Assembly (NCBI GenBank): GCA_023441125.1
Contig: JAEZQV010000092.1
Span: 1-8,290, forward strand
DNA from: Bacillota bacterium
Lineage (GTDB): Bacteria; Bacillota_C; Negativicutes; Sporomusales; Sporomusaceae
Direction: 5' to 3'
DNA length: 8,290 nucleotides
In this document: positions 1 to 6,683 of the stretch, piece by piece
How the letters are laid out: each line of letters opens with the position of its first letter
How positions within the stretch are numbered: position 1 is the stretch's first letter
The notes under the pieces: generated by a model
Database searches by the model: none
What the model saw: only the letters and a program-made list of their open reading frames with translations
Told to the model about the DNA's origin: nothing
Position numbers and translations under genes: made by a program

Positions 1-781
1 CGACGGCAAAAGTTAGCACCCAAGGCCTCGGCCTCGGCCTTCAATTGCGCCAGTTCGGCCTCATTAAGCGGTTGAAAGTGCCTGGTCGGCGCCAAATTCT
101 CCGCAATATGCTCCACCCGGTCCATGCCGGGAATGGCCACTGTCCCCTCCTGCTGCAAAACAAACCGGAGCGCCAGCTCCCCATGCGAAATTAAGCCGCC
201 GCCTAAGGGTTTCATAACAATGATCCCGACGTCGGCTGTTCTGGCCAATGGAAATAACGCCTGCATTGCGCCCTGTTCAACACAGTTAAACGGGACCTGC
301 ACCGTACTGAATTCTCCGGTTTTAACAGCCCGCACCAGCATATCGATATTATGGCTGGTTATGCCGATATCGCCGATTTTACCGGCTGCCCGGGCTTCTT
401 TCAATGCGGCGAGCGCACCGTCCGGCGCCATAACGGTCTCCCATTCCTGTTCATTCTTGACATTGTGCAGCTGGTAGATGTCAATATAGTCGGTTTTCAT
501 GTTTGCCAGACTGGTATTGATATCTTGTTCCATGGCCGCTTTGGTTCTGGCCATGCTTTTGGTAGCCAGATAGAATTCACTGCGGCGGGCGGAAATATAG
601 CGGCCGATTTTTTCTTCACTGTCAGTATAGGCCCTGGCCGTATCAATAAAATTAATACCGGCATCTAAAGCGGCCGTCAGCACTTGGCCGGCTTCTTCCA
701 TTGTACACCGCTGCATAGGCAGCGCCCCAGAGCTAATGGGTGTAACCAACAGGCCGTACGGCCTAAACGTCTCTTTTCCAT
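1..781 (-). CDS. Aldo/keto reductase, 4Fe-4S type (partial, apparent frameshift)
   Basis: Predicted NAD(P)H-dependent oxidoreductase of the aldo/keto reductase fold; the substrate cannot be told. With the frame restored, the catalytic tetrad is visible: Asp47 and Tyr52 (FIDTARAY), Lys75 (YLATKS) and His106 (YQLHNV). The cofactor-side motifs GIIVMKPLGGG and AIPGM are also present. The visible end reads GANFCRR, where relatives continue into a CxxCxxCxxxCP ferredoxin-like 4Fe-4S segment, so the rest lies outside the window. ATG at 781 follows an AGGGGG site that overlaps the stop of the upstream TPR gene (12 nt gap), which suggests coupled translation. That ATG opens MEKRRLGRT, a typical family N-terminus, but its frame stops after 34 codons. 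One base appears to be missing next to 754-755 (ACGGCC where ACGGGCC is expected), and everything downstream is open in the shifted frame. This is either a sequencing error or a real inactivating mutation. The family call is firm; whether the gene is intact is uncertain. Confidence 0.85.
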
Positions 782-793
782 GAAAGTGTCCCC

Positions 794-1873
794 CTATTGC
801 AACTGATTGCCACCGGTGCCTTTGTCTAAAGCCTCCAGCCGTTCATGGGCATGCTTAGCTTCCGGCGATTCAGGATTTGCTAGTGCTAAAAAGTTCTTGT
901 ACGCCGCAACGGCCTCATCGGGACGCTGCTGGATTTCACAACACAGGGCTTTATTGTGGAAGGCAAGGGCATTGCCTGGATCAAGCTGGACCGAACGGGT
1001 AAAATCCGCAATGGCTTCATCATAGGCTTTTTGGGCGGCCTGGGCCACGCCCCGGAAAAAGTAGGGACGGGAATCATCCGGTTCCAGGCTGATCGCCCGG
1101 GTGAAATCGGCGACCGCTTCCGCCGGCTTGCCTTGTCCCAGATAAACCGAGGCCCGGGTAGCGATAGCCTGAATATTATCCGGTTCCAGTTCAATTACCT
1201 GGTTGTAATCGGCCATGGCCTCGTCATTCATTCCCAGTTCATAATAGGCCTGTCCTCTTTTTAACAAGGCCGTGGTTTCTTGCGGAAACCGCTCAAGAAC
1301 CTTGCCATAGTCGGCAATGGCTACCGAAAACAGATTGCGGGCAGCAAACGCATCCCCGCGGTTTAAGTAGGAACCCATATCCGTCGGTTCCAGCTCAATC
1401 GCCTTACTTAAATCGTCAATGGCGTGCTCATACATGCGGTTATTCAGGTAGAGCACACCCCGGTTGGCATAATTAATCCAATCCTTAGCATCGTAAAAAA
1501 TAGCTTTGGAATAATCCAATACGGCATTTTTAACGTCATCCAGCATAGCATAGGCACTGCCGCGGTGCGAATAATAGGTAGCCCGGGTCTCAGTCAGTTC
1601 GATGGCCCGGTTATAATCAGCCAGCGCCTCGGCGAAATTACCGGCCACAGCCGCCGTCACCCCGCGCCAGAAATAGGCATCGCTATTTTCCGGGTTAGCT
1701 GCCAGTTCCCTTGTGCAGGCAGCCAGCATGTCCGCTGTCTGGCCCGCCTCGTAGAGTCTTTGCATATCTTTACTGAACTGGCTTTCCTCGTAGCCGGCAC
1801 CGGTACCGCAGCCAGCGCAGCCGCAATCACAGGCTTCGCCGCAGGCCGGTTCTTGACAATTATCTTTATCCAT
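794..1873 (-). CDS. TPR-repeat protein with cysteine-rich N-terminus
   Basis: A 359-residue protein of unknown function, probably a protein-interaction scaffold. From about residue 64 to 335 it holds eight regular 34-residue tetratricopeptide repeats with the usual pattern (for example NRGVLYL..., AIDDLSKAIELEP), plus a degenerate repeat before them at about 30-63. The N-terminus carries six cysteines within 17 residues (6, 11, 15, 17, 19, 22; CX4CX3CXCXCX2C), which could bind a metal or Fe-S cluster. No signal peptide or membrane segment is seen, so it is likely cytoplasmic. I chose ATG at 1873 because AGAGGAG lies 8 nt upstream. An in-frame ATG at 1972 would add 33 residues but has only a weak, distant AGAAAG. 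The gene lies about 115 nt after the XRE/cupin regulator and 12 nt before the aldo/keto reductase, so the three probably form one transcription unit. The architecture is certain; the role is not. Confidence 0.88.
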   Translation of the reverse strand: MDKDNCQEPACGEACDCGCAGCGTGAGYEESQFSKDMQRLYEAGQTADMLAACTRELAANPENSDAYFWRGVTAAVAGNFAEALADYNRAIELTETRATYYSHRGSAYAMLDDVKNAVLDYSKAIFYDAKDWINYANRGVLYLNNRMYEHAIDDLSKAIELEPTDMGSYLNRGDAFAARNLFSVAIADYGKVLERFPQETTALLKRGQAYYELGMNDEAMADYNQVIELEPDNIQAIATRASVYLGQGKPAEAVADFTRAISLEPDDSRPYFFRGVAQAAQKAYDEAIADFTRSVQLDPGNALAFHNKALCCEIQQRPDEAVAAYKNFLALANPESPEAKHAHERLEALDKGTGGNQLQ

Positions 1874-1988
1874 AGTAACATCTCCTCTGCGGATATCGTA
1901 ATCATTATTAAGTACTATATATTCGATGCTTTTTTCTGCTTCCCCTGCTGTATTACCAAAATTATCATCCATCTATTTTTTATACTTT

Positions 1989-2573
1989 CTATGCATCCGG
2001 CTGAACGGTAACCATTGAATATTTCATTCCGTATCGGTCGGAAATGGTATAGTATTGCGCTTCTTCTCTGCCCGGATTGGAAATTTTGTGCGGTACGTTG
2101 GCGTCGAACAGCACGCAGTCACCGGCGTGCAGCTCATATGCCCGCATATCTATCATAGCGGTTAGCGTCCCCCTTTCAACGATTATGTATACTCTTACCC
2201 CCTCGCCTGCCGGCGGCAACATCCCGGTCGAAGCCCCCTGGGGCATGGTTATGGAGAATATTTCGATCGCATCCGTGCCCGTAATAGAAGGGAATACCAG
2301 TAAACTCCTGGTGTTGGCGACCGGATCAAATACTATCTTTCGCTGATCTTTCCTGACAATTGATACACTGGCACAGAAGCTTTCGTCCAGCAGGTATCCA
2401 ATCGGCACTTTTAATGCCTTCGCAATTTGCGAAGCAACTCGAATGGTAGGATTTTTTTCTCCTCGCTCAATTTTCGAAAGCATAGAAGCACTCACCCCGG
2501 AATGACGAGCTAGTTCTTGCAATGAAAAATTTTTTTCTGTTCGAGTGAGCTTTACATTTTTGCCGAATGCCAT
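1989..2573 (-). CDS. XRE-family HTH regulator with C-terminal cupin domain
   Basis: A DNA-binding regulator of 194 residues. Residues about 6-63 form an XRE/Cro-type helix-turn-helix (SLQELARHSGVSASMLSKIE, then GEKNPTI). Residues about 107-178 form a small cupin barrel (VYIIVERGTL, HAGDCVLFDANVPH), the usual effector-sensing half in this two-domain family. His162 of the VPH turn is kept, but an HxH metal motif is not obvious, so a metal-dependent ligand site is not assured. The length is typical. The ATG is preceded by AGGAGG at 9 nt spacing. It is first in a likely unit with the TPR protein and the reductase, and its promoter carries a near-palindrome at the -10 box that recurs at the kinase promoter. 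By analogy with the family it may autoregulate and control the downstream reductase; the ligand is unknown. Confidence 0.9.
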   Translation of the reverse strand: MAFGKNVKLTRTEKNFSLQELARHSGVSASMLSKIERGEKNPTIRVASQIAKALKVPIGYLLDESFCASVSIVRKDQRKIVFDPVANTRSLLVFPSITGTDAIEIFSITMPQGASTGMLPPAGEGVRVYIIVERGTLTAMIDMRAYELHAGDCVLFDANVPHKISNPGREEAQYYTISDRYGMKYSMVTVQPDA

Positions 2574-2630
2574 GACGGCGAGCCTCCTATAACAGTTCTG
2601 CCTATGATAGCACCAAGGTATAAATTTTAT

Positions 2631-2659
2631 ATTATAGTATAGTTTTCCATATATTACAA
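2631..2659 (-). promoter_or_regulatory. Promoter of the XRE/cupin regulator, with near-palindromic -10 element
   Basis: Read on the minus strand: -35 TTGTAA (2659-2654), a 17-nt spacer, and a consensus -10 TATAAT (2636-2631). The region is AT-rich and lies about 60 nt upstream of the regulator start. The -10 box sits inside TATACTATAATATA (2641-2628), which differs by one base from the perfect palindrome at the kinase promoter (4480-4493). It may be an operator, or only a pair of similar -10 regions. Confidence 0.7.
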
Positions 2660-2759
2660 CTATTTAATGCAAAAAAATAATATATCATATTGAGAACGAC
2701 GTCAATAGGGCAACCTTCCCACCTAATAGATTAGTTTTTTTATCCTCCCGGCAGGCGAC

Positions 2760-2776
2760 CTGTTGCCTGGCAACAG
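2760..2776. repeat. Perfect inverted repeat CTGTTGCC-T-GGCAACAG
   Basis: Two perfect 8-bp arms around a single base, about 100 bp upstream of the regulator's -35 box and about 50 bp downstream of the kinase terminator. A further GGCAAC lies at 2709-2714. No T-run follows on either strand, so it is not a terminator. It could be a binding site for a dimeric protein or a small RNA hairpin. The function is not shown by the sequence. Confidence 0.5.
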
Positions 2777-2826
2777 TCGTAAACATAACATGTTTCCTGT
2801 CTTGTTCCTGCAAAAATGCTACTAAG

Positions 2827-2855
2827 AAAAAGCAGCCAAAAAATGGCTGCTTTTT
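2827..2855 (-). terminator. Rho-independent terminator after the histidine kinase
   Basis: Perfect 12-bp stem AAAAAGCAGCCA / TGGCTGCTTTTT with a 5-base loop, 12 bp beyond the kinase stop codon. The symmetric A/T arms give a U-run on either strand, so it could work in both directions. On the minus strand it ends the kinase transcript ahead of the regulator promoter. Confidence 0.9.
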
Positions 2856-2867
2856 CTGCTATTCGCT

Positions 2868-4439
2868 TTACTCTTTTTCCGGGCAAAAGGAAAAAAGTAT
2901 GGAAACTGTTGTACCGGCCCCTTCCACCGATGCAATGGTCAACTGTGCATTATGTTGCTCCGCAATGTTGCGGCAGACGGCCAATCCTAAGCCGGTGCCG
3001 GTACTTTTGGTTGTATAAAACGGTTCCATAATTTTGCTCAAATGGGTTGCCGGTATGCCGCAGCCGGTATCCTGTACCTGAAGACAGACGCCGTTGGGCT
3101 GACATTGTGTCCTAATGATGACTTTCCCTTTGCTGAGTATCGCATCTTCGGCATTGCGGTAAAGATTTAACAATAACTGCCTTATCTCGGTGGCATCCAT
3201 GATAATAGCCGGGATGGACTCATCCAGCTCCGCCTCCAGCAGAATGCCCTGCTTGACGGTACAGGCATACAATAGCGGCTGCAGTGACCGGATGACCTGA
3301 TTGATATCACCGGGAGTTTTATGTTTGGTATTTTTGCGGACAATGGAGAGATATTCGTTAATCAGTCCATTGGCTCTGTCTAACTCTTCGATGAGCAAAT
3401 CATACTTATCTTTATCACTCGATTTTAAAGCCATATGCTGCAAATAGCCCCTGACTGTCGTCATCGGGTTCCTGATTTCATGGGCGACACTGGCCGCCAT
3501 TTCGCCGACAATGTTTAGCCGGTCCAGCCTGCTGACTTCGCGCTGCATCTGCTGATACTCGGTAATATCGTAGATGGCTGCAATGGCGCCCACAACTGCG
3601 CCGGTACGTCCGTCCCGCATGGGGCTGGCATTGGCCAGCCATTCCCGGTCGGACACCCGGAATATTTTCTGCTTAACGTGAATGCCTTGCAGAGCATGAT
3701 AGAGAACTCCCTGCTCCTTGTCAAAACCGATTGCCTGGTGAATATCACTGATGGCTGCCCCTTGCTCGATACTGCCGGTACTGAGCAAGCCTTGGGTGAG
3801 TTTGCTGTACTCGGCATTGTAAGCGCGGACAACACCGTTTTTGTCTACCTCCACAATGGCTACCGGGCAAACATTGAATAAATCGGTGAGCGGACTTGCC
3901 TCAATCAATTGCTGCACATGTTCAACTTCTGCCCGATATTTAGTCCGCAGATTTTTGACCGTGGTCAATACCGGTAAAAGCTGCGGTATTTCTTTAAAAG
4001 CAGCCGTATCATAATCTTCTCTGGCGATCTGCGCCAGCAGCCGGTTCAGCCGGCAGGCAAAGTGTGAATAAATGCAGGCCAACGCAACCGACAGGACACC
4101 CCAGACAACAACGGCGCTCACCAGCCAACGGTGGATTGTTTTGGAGTAAATAAGCTCCATATCTTCAAGATCGGTCTTGGCCCCCATATGGCCGATCAGC
4201 TCACCGTCCCGGTATACCGGATACAGTTCTGCCGGTTTGGCTTTGTGTTCCCCTGTTGGCGGCGGACCGCTGGTTGTCCCCGCGTCAATTGCAGTGGTTA
4301 CTTCCTGCAGGCTGGTCTGCCAGGCCAAAAGCATAACCTTTTTATCTTGCTGAGCTGTATACAGCCCGAATGCCAGAAAGGGACATAACGCAGCAATAAT
4401 AATTATAAAGTAGAACCTCATCAACAAATTCTGAAACAT
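2868..4439 (-). CDS. Membrane-bound PAS sensor histidine kinase (orphan)
   Basis: A sensor kinase of 523 residues. Order: membrane segment about 7-28 (YFIIIIAALCPFLAFGLY), short extracytoplasmic loop about 29-104, second membrane segment about 105-125, linker, PAS domain about 180-295 (VCPVAIVEVDKNGVVRAYN ... GAIAAIYDITEY), HisKA with phospho-acceptor His320 (SVAHEIRNPMTTVRGYLQ), then HATPase_c with N-box (NLYRNAEDA, about 426-434), G1 (DTGCGIP, about 457-463), F-box (PFYTTK) and G2 (GTGLGL). All kinase motifs look intact. The HEIRNPxTTVRGYLQ H-box resembles Bacillus sporulation kinases of the KinA/KinB group, which feed a phosphorelay. No response regulator is adjacent, which fits an orphan of that kind, but this is inference. 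I chose ATG at 4439 because GAGGGG lies 9 nt upstream; a TTG at 4472 in the same frame is less likely. It is monocistronic, between its own promoter and a terminator. Confidence 0.92.
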   Translation of the reverse strand: MFQNLLMRFYFIIIIAALCPFLAFGLYTAQQDKKVMLLAWQTSLQEVTTAIDAGTTSGPPPTGEHKAKPAELYPVYRDGELIGHMGAKTDLEDMELIYSKTIHRWLVSAVVVWGVLSVALACIYSHFACRLNRLLAQIAREDYDTAAFKEIPQLLPVLTTVKNLRTKYRAEVEHVQQLIEASPLTDLFNVCPVAIVEVDKNGVVRAYNAEYSKLTQGLLSTGSIEQGAAISDIHQAIGFDKEQGVLYHALQGIHVKQKIFRVSDREWLANASPMRDGRTGAVVGAIAAIYDITEYQQMQREVSRLDRLNIVGEMAASVAHEIRNPMTTVRGYLQHMALKSSDKDKYDLLIEELDRANGLINEYLSIVRKNTKHKTPGDINQVIRSLQPLLYACTVKQGILLEAELDESIPAIIMDATEIRQLLLNLYRNAEDAILSKGKVIIRTQCQPNGVCLQVQDTGCGIPATHLSKIMEPFYTTKSTGTGLGLAVCRNIAEQHNAQLTIASVEGAGTTVSILFSFCPEKE

Positions 4440-4479
4440 ACAACTAATCCCCTCAACTCCATAAGTCTGCAATCATTTT

Positions 4480-4512
4480 TATACTATAGTATATTTATTC
4501 TTCTATCGTTAA
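4480..4512 (-). promoter_or_regulatory. Putative histidine kinase promoter with 14-bp palindrome
   Basis: TATACTATAGTATA (4480-4493) is a perfect 14-bp palindrome 41-54 nt upstream of the kinase ATG. On the minus strand it contains TATAGT (4488-4483) as a -10 candidate, with TTAACG (4512-4507) 18 nt upstream. An overlapping choice is TTTTTA, 16 nt, TATACT. The -35 is weak, which fits a regulated promoter. The same element (13 of 14) lies in the same register at the XRE regulator promoter. Nothing else was recognised in the rest of the gap up to the terminator at 4612. Confidence 0.5.
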
Positions 4513-4611
4513 AAACCTCTTTTTGTTACCATTTTTTTGCAGATTGCGGTAATAATCCTATAAGAGCATAGGGGCAGACTGAGAATCGCGCCAAAATCAC
4601 AGCAAAAATAA

Positions 4612-4638
4612 AAAAGACCCGATAAAATCGAGTCTTTT
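4612..4638 (-). terminator. Rho-independent terminator of the serC-phosphatase unit
   Basis: On the minus strand a 12-bp stem, AAAAGACTCGAT / ATCGGGTCTTTT with one U-G pair and a 3-base loop, is followed by a T-rich run. It lies about 77 nt beyond the phosphatase stop codon. On the plus strand the wobble becomes a C-A mismatch, which favours the minus direction. Confidence 0.87.
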
Positions 4639-4714
4639 GTGTGCCGCCATGGCAAGTGATGGATCGCTCTAGACCTTGCCGGGTTGGCTGCAGTTGCCTG
4701 TATACTACACTTGC

Positions 4715-5365
4715 CTACAGCCCTTTTTGCTCAATGCCACTGAACAAAAAGCCCAGGTGGGCCGTCGAGTTCATGAGCACCAGACGCCACTTGCCATCCT
4801 GGTATTCAAAGACATTGATGCAGGTATTATCCTGTTTGATCTGCCAAAAATGAGATAAATCAATGTCCAATATGTCGCACAGCACGGCCTTATTAACGGC
4901 ATCATGAGCAACTACCAGCACCGTTTGCCCTTGATGTCTCTCGGCCAGTTCCCGGAAGGCGGCCATGGACCGGTCACGGACAGCGGTAATATCCTCCCCG
5001 CCGGGTCCCGGCATCGTCACTCCCACTACGCTGGTTTTCCATTGGGCCAGCAGTTCCGGGTAGGTTTTGCCCACATCATCACTGAGCAGGCCTTCCCACT
5101 CGCCGTGATGAATCTCCAGCAAACGCGCGTCGGTATTGACCGGTAAACCGTGAGCGGCCACACACATCATGGCCGTATCAACAGCCCGGCTTAAGGGGCT
5201 GGCATAGCATGCATCAATGGGAACCGCCTTGAGCGCTTTGGCAGCCAATTGGCCCTGTTCCCGGCCAAACGGGGTCAGGGGAGTGTCAATCTGTCCCTGG
5301 TAACGTCCTTCCTTATTCCAGGTGGTTTCTCCATGCCGAACTAAGATGAACCGGGTTATAGCCAT
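4715..5365 (-). CDS. Histidine phosphatase family protein, possible phosphoserine phosphatase
   Basis: A cytoplasmic phosphatase of 216 residues in the phosphoglycerate-mutase-like histidine phosphatase superfamily. Active-site residues are visible: Arg10-His11 in LVRHGETTWN (His11 takes the phosphate), Arg60 in SPLSRA, Glu84 in LLEIHHGEWEG (acid) and His154 in VVAHDAV. The length fits cofactor-dependent mutase-like phosphatases rather than metal-dependent mutases. Members act on phosphoserine (the metal-independent enzyme of Hydrogenobacter thermophilus), alpha-ribazole phosphate, phosphoglycerate and other esters, and sequence alone does not separate them. It lies 27 nt after serC, in the same transcript under a serine T-box, which makes phosphoserine hydrolysis, the last step of serine synthesis, the most attractive role. 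ATG at 5365 has GGAGG only 4 nt upstream, a slightly short spacing. CobC-type alpha-ribazole phosphatase is the main alternative. Confidence 0.88.
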   Translation of the reverse strand: MAITRFILVRHGETTWNKEGRYQGQIDTPLTPFGREQGQLAAKALKAVPIDACYASPLSRAVDTAMMCVAAHGLPVNTDARLLEIHHGEWEGLLSDDVGKTYPELLAQWKTSVVGVTMPGPGGEDITAVRDRSMAAFRELAERHQGQTVLVVAHDAVNKAVLCDILDIDLSHFWQIKQDNTCINVFEYQDGKWRLVLMNSTAHLGFLFSGIEQKGL

Positions 5366-5392
5366 ATTTCCTCCTGCAATATAAAATTTATT

Positions 5393-6490
5393 CTACGCAT
5401 TTTCCTGTTGAAAGGCCAGCATCATCGCCCGCAATGCCTGGCAGGTTTCCTGGGGAACGGCGTTATAGATTGACGCCCGGCAGCCGCCGACCGAGCGGTG
5501 ACCGTTCAGCCCGACGAAGCCGGCCTGTTGGGCCTGTTCCAGAAACTTTTTCTCCAGCTCCGGGTTGGCCAGGCGGAAGGTTACATTCATCAGCGACCGG
5601 GCTGTCGGCTGCGCATGCCCGACATAGAAGCCCCGGCTGGCGTCAATGGCATCATAAAGCAGCGCCGCCTTAGCCTGATTGCGTTTGTACAGGGCGGTAA
5701 GCCCTCCCTGCGCCTTTATCCATTCCAGCAGCAGTTTTACCATATAGATGCTGAAGGTCGGCGGTGTGTTGTACAGGGAATTTTCCTTGGCGAAGGTAGC
5801 ATACTTTAACATTGTCGGCAATTCTTTGTTGGCCTGTTCCAAAAAATCCCGGCGGATAATAACCACCGTTACACCGGACGGACCAAGGTTTTTCTGGGCG
5901 CCGGCATAAATAAGCGCAAATTTGCTGACATCCAGCGGCCGCGACAGAATATCGCTCGACATGTCGGCCACCAGCGGCACACAGCCAGTGTCGGGGAAAT
6001 CCTGCCACTCGGTGCCGTAGATGGTATTGTTGGAGGTAATGTGCAGGTAAGCGGCCGATGTATCATACTTAAGTTCCGAAACGGCCGGTATCCGGCGGTA
6101 ATTGCCGTCCTTGGCCGAGGCAGCGACAAATACCTCACCCAATTTTTCAGCCTCTTTATAAGCCTTTTCCGACCACACACCGGTCATCACATAACCGGCC
6201 TTTTTACCGGCAGGCAAAAAGTTCATCGGCACCATGGCAAACTGAAGACTGGCGCCACCCTGCAGGAACAGAATGTCATAGCCTGCCGGTATCGCCAAAA
6301 GCTCTTTTAAAAGCTCAATAGCCTGGTTATGCACGGTTTCATAGGCTTGGCCACGGTGACTGTGCTCCATAATGGACATGCCTGTACCGTTAAAATCCAG
6401 CAACTCGGCTTGCGCTGTTTGCAAAACGGACAAGGGCAGGGCTGCCGGTCCGGCATTAAAGTTGTATGCCCTGTTCAGACTGTTTTCCAT
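5393..6490 (-). CDS. serC: Phosphoserine aminotransferase
   Basis: A PLP enzyme of 365 residues, full length for the family. It converts 3-phosphohydroxypyruvate and glutamate to phosphoserine and 2-oxoglutarate, the second step of serine synthesis in the cytoplasm. Diagnostic features are the N-terminal YNFNAGPAALP, MEHSHRG (about 41-47), the PLP-phosphate region GGASLQF (78-84), and ADMSSDILSRPLDV leading to YAGAQKNLGPSG with the Schiff-base lysine at 200. The C-terminal HRSVGGCRASIYNA is the substrate-binding segment typical of SerC. ATG at 6490 has GAGGTG 5 nt upstream. It is the first gene after a serine-specific T-box leader and is followed 27 nt later by a phosphatase that could complete the pathway; no serA is in the window. 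The function is confident. Confidence 0.96.
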   Translation of the reverse strand: MENSLNRAYNFNAGPAALPLSVLQTAQAELLDFNGTGMSIMEHSHRGQAYETVHNQAIELLKELLAIPAGYDILFLQGGASLQFAMVPMNFLPAGKKAGYVMTGVWSEKAYKEAEKLGEVFVAASAKDGNYRRIPAVSELKYDTSAAYLHITSNNTIYGTEWQDFPDTGCVPLVADMSSDILSRPLDVSKFALIYAGAQKNLGPSGVTVVIIRRDFLEQANKELPTMLKYATFAKENSLYNTPPTFSIYMVKLLLEWIKAQGGLTALYKRNQAKAALLYDAIDASRGFYVGHAQPTARSLMNVTFRLANPELEKKFLEQAQQAGFVGLNGHRSVGGCRASIYNAVPQETCQALRAMMLAFQQENA

Positions 6491-6560
6491 TCTATCACCT
6501 CATAAAATAAACTTAGCTTCTGCGGGATTTTAATCCCCGTTTCCAGTTAGCGGCAAAATA

Positions 6561-6590
6561 AAAAAATGCCCCTGTATATGTACTGGGGCA
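6561..6590 (-). terminator. Second T-box terminator of the serC leader
   Basis: TGCCCC (6590-6585) pairs with GGGGCA (6572-6567). An inner GTA/TAC pair lies beyond an A-A mismatch, and a run of seven T follows on the minus strand. The 5' arm CCCAG also pairs with CUGGG of the second T-box, so the terminator and antiterminator exclude each other. It lies about 70 nt upstream of the serC start codon. Confidence 0.88.
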
Positions 6591-6640
6591 GGATAGATAT
6601 CCCGCGGTGCCACCCAGTTCGCCGGCGAACCTCCGGCGGC
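6585..6640 (-). promoter_or_regulatory. Second T-box antiterminator module without its own stem I
   Basis: CTGGGTGGCACCGCGGG (6617-6601) matches the conserved T-box. Its bulge UGGC would pair with the tRNA end GCCA, meaning discriminator G, as in tRNA-Ser. CUGGG pairs with CCCAG further down (A1 helix), and GCGGGAU pairs with AUCCUGC (A2 helix, one G-U). A short GC hairpin (CGCCGG/CCGGCG, 6638-6633 with 6625-6620) directly precedes it, where stem III would be. Between this module and the first terminator there are only about 30 nt, too few for a stem I with a specifier. Confidence 0.85.
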
Positions 6641-6650
6641 GTGCAGATAT

Positions 6651-6683
6651 AAAAAAGCTCTCATCCCTTACAGGGACGAGAGC
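6651..6683 (-). terminator. First T-box terminator of the serC leader
   Basis: On the minus strand GCTCTCGTCCCT pairs with AGGGATGAGAGC (12 bp, one G-U) around a 3-base loop and is followed by six T. CGTCCCT is the segment that a T-box antiterminator normally captures. This terminator is complete and would by itself end transcription some 160 nt before serC. Confidence 0.92.

Noticed and set aside
1424..2011. 195-codon plus-strand open frame opposite the TPR gene and the regulator's 3' end
   Set aside because: It is antisense to a clear TPR gene, spans the gap to the next gene, shows no known motif and has no convincing ribosome site; TPR repeats easily leave antisense frames open.
2723..2740. 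Plus-strand CTAAT-AG-ATTAG followed by seven T, possible terminator
   Set aside because: Stem of only 5 A/T-rich pairs with a 2-base loop, and no plus-strand gene upstream to terminate.
4470..4472. TTG as the start of the histidine kinase
   Set aside because: The ATG at 4439 has GAGGGG at 9 nt spacing and starts directly before the first membrane segment.
6523..6538. Small GGGATT/AATCCC hairpin between the second terminator and the serC ribosome site
   Set aside because: Short stem with a tiny loop that does not cover the ribosome site; no evidence for a regulatory role.
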